A stretch of DNA of 64,000 nt from JALYYC01 sp963795805 (GTDB lineage Bacteria > Chloroflexota > Dormibacteria > CF-121). The notes below the pieces were generated by a model. That model made no database searches, was not told the origin of the DNA, and saw only the letters and a program-made list of their open reading frames with translations. The translations under genes were made by a program, and so were the position numbers. The stretch covers positions 1 through 64,000 of the forward strand of contig CAWCIV010000001.1 in assembly GCA_963795805.1 (NCBI GenBank), given 5' to 3'. This document shows, in pieces, positions 58,877 through 64,000 of this stretch. The stretch's first letter is position 1. The number at the start of each line of letters is the position of its first letter.

Positions 58877-59770
58877 CTAGGTAACGCGGCGATTGACCCA
58901 GTACACCGCGAAACCGAGCACCAGCAGCGCGAGGCTCGTAAGAATCGCAGACTCGATCGTCTGGAAGGCCCAGAAGCGAGCGCCCGGCTGAAAGTACTGG
59001 ATGGCGTAACTGGGCCGGGCGGAGGCAGCCGGCTGACCGCCCAGCAGGTGCCCGGCCGAATCGTAAAAGTTGGGAGTGCCCAACCACCATGCCGTGGGGT
59101 TGGTCGAACCGCCGACCTGTGTCAGGTCGGTTGTTTGCAAGCGCACCGGCGCGACGTAGTTGGCCCGTGCCAGCTCGGCAATCCCCACGCGGATCACAAC
59201 GAAAGCAACCAGCGTGGCGGCCATGGCGGGCACCGACCTGCCGATCAGGGCGCCGAAAGCGACACCGAGCGCCAATGCAAGCAGGGTCGCGGCAGGTACG
59301 ACCGGGGTCTGCTGATCGAACACATCCCAGCGGTTGACCGAGGACCCCTGCACGTTGAGAAAGATGATTTCCAGGTAGCCGACCACCGCCGCGGCGGCAA
59401 CCACGGGAACAATCACAAGAATCAGCTTCGCCAGCAGCCAGTGGAGGCGGGTCACGCCCTGGGTCCAGGCAAGGTGCTGGGTGCCGTTCTCTATCTCTCG
59501 CGCAACCAGGGGGGCACCGATAAAGGCGCCCGCCAGCGCGGGAAGAACTACGAGGCCGTATTGCGAAAGATTGAACTGCAGGATGGCCTGGGCGAGTTGT
59601 CCCCATGCGTCACCCGGAAGGCAGTAGGCCTGGCCTCGCGTCGCACCGCAGCCTGCGGAAGCAAGCGAGATCTGGTACGCGACATAGGCGGTCACGCCGC
59701 CCAGCAGAGTTGCCAGCACGAGGGCCCAGAGACCTTCGAGCCGATGCTGGCGCCAGGTCACCCAGGTCAC
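58877..59770 (-). CDS. ABC transporter permease of the GntR-linked operon
   Basis: The 297-residue protein starts with GTG 59770 overlapping the ATPase stop (GTGA). It has six helices (LWALVLATLLGGVTAYVAYQ, YGLVVLPALAGAFIGAPLV, LILVIVPVVAAAAVVGYLEI, AATLLALALGVAFGALIG, MAATLVAFVVIRVGIAELA, LTSLALLVLGFAVYWVNRR), as in ABC-2 type exporters. Substrate is unknown. Confidence 0.85.
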   Translation of the reverse strand: MTWVTWRQHRLEGLWALVLATLLGGVTAYVAYQISLASAGCGATRGQAYCLPGDAWGQLAQAILQFNLSQYGLVVLPALAGAFIGAPLVAREIENGTQHLAWTQGVTRLHWLLAKLILVIVPVVAAAAVVGYLEIIFLNVQGSSVNRWDVFDQQTPVVPAATLLALALGVAFGALIGRSVPAMAATLVAFVVIRVGIAELARANYVAPVRLQTTDLTQVGGSTNPTAWWLGTPNFYDSAGHLLGGQPAASARPSYAIQYFQPGARFWAFQTIESAILTSLALLVLGFAVYWVNRRVT

Positions 59771-60666
59771 GATGCGGCCCTTTCCAGCTCGGGCCTCGGA
59801 AGCGTCCCGGCCTCGGGCGCGGAGAGGTAGGTGATGACGAGTTCCTCGAGCGGCAGCGGCTCCTCCCGCCACCCCGGTCCGAGGGCCGGGACCGCTCCGC
59901 GGATCCAGAGCGATGATTGCCGCTCGGTGTGCTGGGCCTTGACCACCTCGGCATCGCTGAGGCGCACCTCGCCATTGAGGCGCGGGCCGACCAGGAGATG
60001 ATGCGAGGCGAGGAGGCCGTCGATCTCGCCGGCGACCTGCACCCGCCCAGCCGCGATGATCAGCAGGTAGTCGCAGACCCTCTCGAGATCGCCCATGACA
60101 TGCGAAGAGAGCAGTACAGTCGAGCCCTCCTCGGCAACCGCCTCGGTCAGCCTTTGCATGAACTCCCGTCGGGCCAGTGGATCGAGGCGCGCAACCGGTT
60201 CATCGAGAAGCAGCAGCTCCGGATGTTTGCCCAGGGCCAGCGCGAGCGCGACCTGTGACCGCTGGCCACCGGAGAGATGCCCGATTCGCTTTTCCAACGG
60301 GATACCGACCCGCCGGATGCGCTCCTCCGCCCCGGCTCGATCCCACCGCCGGTTCAGCTTCCGGCCGAACTGGAGCATGTCGGCGACCGAGAAGCTGCTG
60401 TAGAGCGGCGTGTCCTGGGCGACAAAACCGACGCGGTCGAGTAGCAGCGGCAGCTCCGCCATGGGTGATCGGCCGAAAACCCTGATTTCGCCCTCGCTCG
60501 GCGTCAGCAGCCCGGCGGCGAGGTGCAGCAGCGTCGTCTTGCCGGCGCCGTTAGGCCCGACCAATCCGGCGATCTTTCCGGCGGGCACCCGGATCGAGCA
60601 ATCGCGCAACGCCCAGGTCCGCCCGAAGCGTTTTCCGACAGCCCTCGCCTCGAGCGGTGCGTTCAT
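59767..60666 (-). CDS. ABC transporter ATPase (CcmA/YtrB type)
   Basis: The 299-residue protein has Walker A GPNGAGKTT, signature LSGGQRSQVALALAL, Walker B LLLLDEPVARLDP and STVLLSSHVMGD. It overlaps the regulator by 4 bases (ATGA) and the permease by 4. In YtrA-type operons such exporters react to cell-wall antibiotics. Confidence 0.92.
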   Translation of the reverse strand: MNAPLEARAVGKRFGRTWALRDCSIRVPAGKIAGLVGPNGAGKTTLLHLAAGLLTPSEGEIRVFGRSPMAELPLLLDRVGFVAQDTPLYSSFSVADMLQFGRKLNRRWDRAGAEERIRRVGIPLEKRIGHLSGGQRSQVALALALGKHPELLLLDEPVARLDPLARREFMQRLTEAVAEEGSTVLLSSHVMGDLERVCDYLLIIAAGRVQVAGEIDGLLASHHLLVGPRLNGEVRLSDAEVVKAQHTERQSSLWIRGAVPALGPGWREEPLPLEELVITYLSAPEAGTLPRPELERAAS

Positions 60667-61064
60667 GCTACGACCTTCCTTGCCTTTTCGTGCAGCACGT
60701 GCGCAACCAGTGCTTCGATCGTTTCCTGATCCAGCCCGGCCTTGCCCGCCTTACGAATCCAGGCCTCGAGCTCGGCGCGAAGGGATCGATAGCTCGCTGC
60801 GGCGACCGCCGGCGGCACCTCGGCGGCGATGAAGGTACCGACCCCTGGTCGGCTGACCACGAGCCCCTCGTGTTCCAGGTCGCGGTAGGCGCGGAGCACG
60901 GTGTTCGGATTCAGGGCGACCTGGGCAACAACCTCTTTGACTGTAGGTAGCTGGTCACCCGGTTTCAGGATGTTAAAGAGCACCGCCCGCCGGACCTGCT
61001 GCATCAACTGGACGTAGAAGGAAACGCCCGAGTTGGAGTCGAGGTGAAAGGCGATTAGTGCCAA
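60663..61064 (-). CDS. GntR family regulator, YtrA subgroup
   Basis: The 133-residue protein has a winged helix (QQVRRAVLFNILKPGDQLPT, VVAQVALNPNTVLRAYRDL, EGLVVSRPGVGTFI) and a short helical tail, the YtrA layout, and is encoded first in the ABC operon. The start is TTG 61064, directly beside the operator 61066-61083, so it must be close to the transcription start. Confidence 0.9.
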   Translation of the reverse strand: MALIAFHLDSNSGVSFYVQLMQQVRRAVLFNILKPGDQLPTVKEVVAQVALNPNTVLRAYRDLEHEGLVVSRPGVGTFIAAEVPPAVAAASYRSLRAELEAWIRKAGKAGLDQETIEALVAHVLHEKARKVVA

Positions 61065-61065
61065 A

Positions 61066-61083
61066 GTGCTAGCACACTAGCAC
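61066..61083. promoter_or_regulatory. YtrA-type operator
   Basis: GTGCTA (61066-61071) and TAGCAC (61078-61083) form a perfect inverted repeat with spacer GCACAC, immediately upstream of the regulator start. This matches the two-fold sites bound by YtrA-type GntR regulators that control their own operon. Confidence 0.65.
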
Positions 61084-61139
61084 ACCAGGGGTCATCGGGT
61101 CAAGAACGCAGTATCTGAGTTGCTTAGCTTTGCGCCGTC

Positions 61140-62150
61140 AGGGGCGTAGATTTTTTTTTTGTTGTTTGGTGTGTTGTGATTTTATTTGTAGTAGTAGGGG
61201 TTTTGGATGGAGTTTGTGTTGATGAATGGTTTAAGTGAGTTTGTGGTGATGTGGTAGTGTGGGATGTTTGGTATAGTAAATTGTTGAGTATGGGTATGGT
61301 AGGTGATTTGATGATTGTTTTTTTTTATATGGTTGAAGTTTTAGTGAGTGTTATGGTTGGGTAGGTGGTGTGGGTATATTGATGTTTTGAGTTTGGTTTT
61401 TGTGTGTGTGTTGTTTTGGTTGGTTGTTTAGTTGATGTATGATAGTTGTGTGTGTGTTGTTGATGCGTTTTTTGTTGTGTTGTTTTTGGTGTTATAGTGA
61501 GGTGATTTTGGTTTTTTATTGCATGTTTTTTTTGTTAGGAGTGGTGGTGGTTGGTTGGTTGGTAGTGTGTGTTGCTTAAGTGATATTGGTTTTTGATTGC
61601 GCTGGTTGGTGTGTTAAGAATGGTATGTTGGTGAGGTTGGTTTTTTTGAAGATGTTGTGTTGCTTTGTGGTGTTGGTTGGCGCTTAATTTGGGATGCGTT
61701 GTTTGGTGAGATGCTGTTGTGAGGTGATGTAGCTGGGGAGTGGGCTGAAGGTGGGGATTTGGTGGTGAGTTGTAGCGATGTTGGAAAGGGTGATTGTTGA
61801 GCTTGAATTTGTGCTTTGCTGCGATGCGCTGGTGATTGGTGGTGTGTGTGTGCGCATATGCTGCTTACTGTTTTTGCGTTGCTTATGTACATGCTTGTTT
61901 TGCTGAGAGCGTTGTGGTATATGTAGTGCTTTGTGTGTGATTGCGCGCAGCTCAGCAGCGATTGCTGCTGGCAGCTGGCTTGCTAAGCTCGTTCGAGATG
62001 TTTTGTTGTGGTGTGGATTGGTGCTTTGTGGTAGGTGCTATATTAGGATGCTGCTAGTTGATAGTGAATAGTGTGATATATCTTTGTGATTTAGGGGTGA
62101 GCTCAGAAAAGGTGATGCTCTTGCTACATTAGCTAGCGCGCGAGTTGACT
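61140..62150. other. About 1 kb of G/T-rich, C-poor sequence without genes
   Basis: From about 61150 the + strand is almost only T and G, with runs of T and many TTG/TGG/GTTG words, and C returns gradually after about 61900. No convincing gene is present: open frames read as low-complexity shadow. Composition is unlike the rest of the window. An assembly or base-calling artefact is the first suspicion; a foreign low-complexity element is the alternative. Confidence 0.6.
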
Positions 62151-62189
62151 CTCTCGCACACGCTGGTTTTTTGATTTGCTGCCTGGCTT

Positions 62190-63740
62190 CACGGTGGAGC
62201 TGCGTGGGATATGCGGTGACGACACGGAGGACTACGCGCTCACGCGGATGAATGCGACTGCCGTGACGAGATGCGCTACGCGCGCTTGTGTTAAACGACT
62301 GCAGGGAGGCGGAAACGGTGAGCTTGCTGGCACTACGGAATCGCGTCGCCCAACATCCATTGCCATTGGAACGCCGGTCACCGTCACCGGCGCGTCGGGC
62401 ACCTCCGCACGCACCGTCCGGCTGGATGGCAACGGGAACAGCCAGGTGCTGGCCGTCGACCAGGCCTACACAGTTTGTGTGGATCCCCTCAGGGGTCCAG
62501 AGCACACTCGCATTCATCCCGACCAACATCGACGCGACGCTGCAGCACCTCACGATCCAAAACGGCTCCAGTGACCTCGGGGCGGGGATTTCAGCCGCGA
62601 CTTCTCCTATAGCGGCAATACGACCGGTTGACTCTTGATCACGTCGCGGTCACCAACAACACGGGACTCTACGGCGCCCTAAAGCTGGACAACAGCGACA
62701 CCACACGCTCAAGGACGTGACCATCTCCGGGAACCATGGATTCAATGCCGGCATCGTGGCCGGCGGCTGGTCCAGGTGACGATGATCAACACCACGATCT
62801 CTGGGAATGGCGATTCGACATCAAGGGTCGGGGCCATCTTCGCGGAGGGAACCGTCCACGTCGCCTGGAGCACCATCGCCAACAATACGGCCTCGTACTC
62901 AGGCGCTGGCGGCGCTGGCGGCATCGTCACAAGTGGTGGATCGGTTACGCTCGCGGCCGATGTCCTGGCCGGCAATGGCGTCAACTGCCTGATTCCACCA
63001 ACTATGGCGGAACCGTGGCCTCCAATGGTAACTCGGTGGCCGATGACGCGAGCTGCGGGCTGACCGGCACAGGCGACTAGCCGAGTACGAACCGCAGCTC
63101 AGCCGCTTGCCAACAATGGCGGTGAGGTCGACACCAGGCCCTCCTGTCGACTAGCCGGCGCTCGACAAGTCGCCCGCCTGCGACCAGAACCTTGCTGGCG
63201 GTTTCGCGGCGTCCGCTCCGCTCACGACGATGCCCGCGACTCCACACGCCTGCCGGTCCCGGGTGCGACGCGGGGGCGTTCGACTGCGGCTGACACGACC
63301 CCTCCGACGACCACCTTCAGCGCAACCCGGGGACCGTGCCGCCTGGTTGGCCCCTACTCACCGCCACCGCCTCGGGTTCGATCACCTCAGGGACGACCGT
63401 CATCCCGTTCGCACTCACGTGCTTCGATAGTCGAGGCTTGGTCGCGACCTGACAGCCACGGACAATGTCGCGGTCGACCACATCGACTACACCGGCGCCG
63501 GCCTCCACCAAGGTCGGTGGAATACGGGGTCTGGAACGTTCACGGGAAGCACGGGCTCGGTCGCCATCACGACGCCGGGCTTGACCTACTGACCTACCAC
63601 GCCACCGACAAGGCCGGCATGCCGAGGTGCCCAAGACGGAGTTGATCTTCGTCTCCCGCGGGGCGCTCGCCTGCGCATCGACGCCGGTCGATCCCGCCGC
63701 GATCCCGCCGCACGGCACCTGGCGGCGACCGGTTCGCTAA
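62190..63740 (+). pseudogene. Secreted beta-helix (choice-of-anchor Q type) protein, heavily frameshifted
   Basis: Coherent segments of one protein appear in changing frames: VTVTGASGTSARTVRLDGNG and NSQVLAVD (about 62380-62460), TIQNGSSDLGAGIS (about 62555-62600), VTMINTTISGNGDSTSRVGA and STIANNTASYSGAGGAGGI (62776-63003), ALDKSPACDQNLAGGF (about 63150-63200), and CDAGAFDCG (63264-63290), the signature end of choice-of-anchor Q beta-helix proteins. Further fragments (TLTATDNVAVDHIDYTGAG) suggest an Ig-like C-terminal part before TAA 63738-63740. It is a secreted protein with right-handed parallel beta-helix repeats. At least four frame changes occur; sequencing error is more likely than decay. 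Confidence 0.65.
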
Positions 63741-63781
63741 CCAGGTCCGGGCTCACGATTCCGTTCGCGATAAGCATCCCC

Positions 63782-64000
63782 TACGACGACGGGCTCGCCG
63801 ATGATTCACCGGGCGAGCCGTCTCAGCCGGGATCCCGGCATCGTCATGGCCGTTCCGTCGTTGCCGCATTCCTCCGCGTCGTCTGGTTGGGGACGCCGAA
63901 CCGCCCCGCGATCTTCGATGAGTCGTATTACGTCAACGCCGCACGCGTGCTGATCGGCCATTCCGCCAGCGGCCATTACCGCGGGCTGGCGATTGGCCTT
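63782..64000 (+). CDS. PMT/ArnT-like membrane glycosyltransferase, N-terminal part
   Basis: The frame running off the window end reads VVAAFLRVVWLGTPNRPAIF and DESYYVNAARVLIGHSASGH. The pattern LGTP-x-x-FDE-x-YYVNAARVL is typical of the start of protein O-mannosyltransferase-like (GT39/GT83) enzymes, with the DE pair binding the lipid-linked sugar. No start codon is visible in frame upstream, so the first codon is uncertain and the start may also be affected by indels. Confidence 0.6.

Noticed and set aside
61140..62150. AT-rich prophage or plasmid insertion
   Set aside because: The bias is in one strand (G and T), not A and T, there are no genes, no target-site repeats and no integrase.
1..64000. 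CRISPR arrays, rRNA and tRNA genes
   Set aside because: No regularly spaced repeats, no rRNA-like stretches and no cloverleaf-like segment with a CCA end or GTTCRANYC-like T-arm were noticed by reading.

Overview
The window is high-GC bacterial DNA with many GTG and TTG starts, tightly overlapping operons, lipoproteins and several starts that sit a few bases behind a -10-like hexamer, which suggests leaderless mRNAs. The gene mix (two CUT2 sugar ABC importers, an MlrC-type M81 protein, beta-propeller-like YCF48/BNR repeats, WxL-like secreted proteins, a PMT-like glycosyltransferase) fits an uncultured soil Terrabacteria lineage such as Chloroflexota or Dormibacterota. That placement is inference; no rRNA or tRNA gene was seen. 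Several genes are broken by one-base shifts (in 436-5057, and near 11978, 27205, 55570 and 58262), while the reading resumes in another frame without decay. This looks more like indel error in the assembly than true pseudogenes.

Layout. 1-6.4 kb: a polymorphic-toxin locus. It holds a very large secreted toxin with an eCIS/DUF4157-style N-terminal motif and two warheads (a DNA/RNA nuclease and an HExxH metallopeptidase), a likely immunity gene directly behind it, an unknown partner, and a divergent SUKH-type protein. 6.7-10.9 kb: a four-gene surface locus resembling Gram-positive WxL loci. 10.9-13.7 kb: a repeat-bearing secreted protein, then an ECF sigma factor with its own ECF-type promoter and a membrane-anchored BNR/YCF48 protein. 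13.9-26.9 kb: one leftward, mostly translationally coupled operon of 14 genes with a CUT2 importer and a catabolic set (6PGDH-like, D-2-hydroxyacid dehydrogenase, two SDRs, enolase-superfamily dehydratase, RraA-like, MlrC, amidohydrolases, FCD-type GntR regulator). 27.0-28.2 kb: DUF4395, membrane thioredoxin and a DsrE-family gene whose in-frame TGA replaces a CxxC cysteine and is followed by a SECIS-like hairpin, so it is a probable selenoprotein.

28.2-34.9 kb: proC, NTF2-like proteins with a TetR regulator, a damaged methyltransferase, an HtrA-like protease, a CDF-like transporter and membrane proteins. 35.1-38.6 kb: a second CUT2 importer. 38.6-42.9 kb: pirin, DUF5996, a secreted metalloprotease-like protein and a TrmB regulator. 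42.9-46.1 kb: an unusual three-gene operon (acyltransferase-like, ThiF/E1-like, monooxygenase-like domain fused to a CPBP protease). 46.1-50.1 kb: an MFS pump, membrane protein and MarR cluster, a DHFR-like reductase and an ACT protein. 50.2-54.6 kb: a lipoprotein, then asd-lysC-thrB. 54.7-56.7 kb: a HIT, nucleotidyltransferase and P-loop protein operon. 56.8-61.1 kb: a lipoprotein, small membrane proteins and a YtrA-type GntR/ABC operon.

The last 3 kb are abnormal. About 61.14-62.15 kb is almost devoid of C on the + strand and encodes nothing. It is followed by a high-GC but heavily frameshifted beta-helix (choice-of-anchor Q type) gene and the start of a PMT-like glycosyltransferase that runs off the window.
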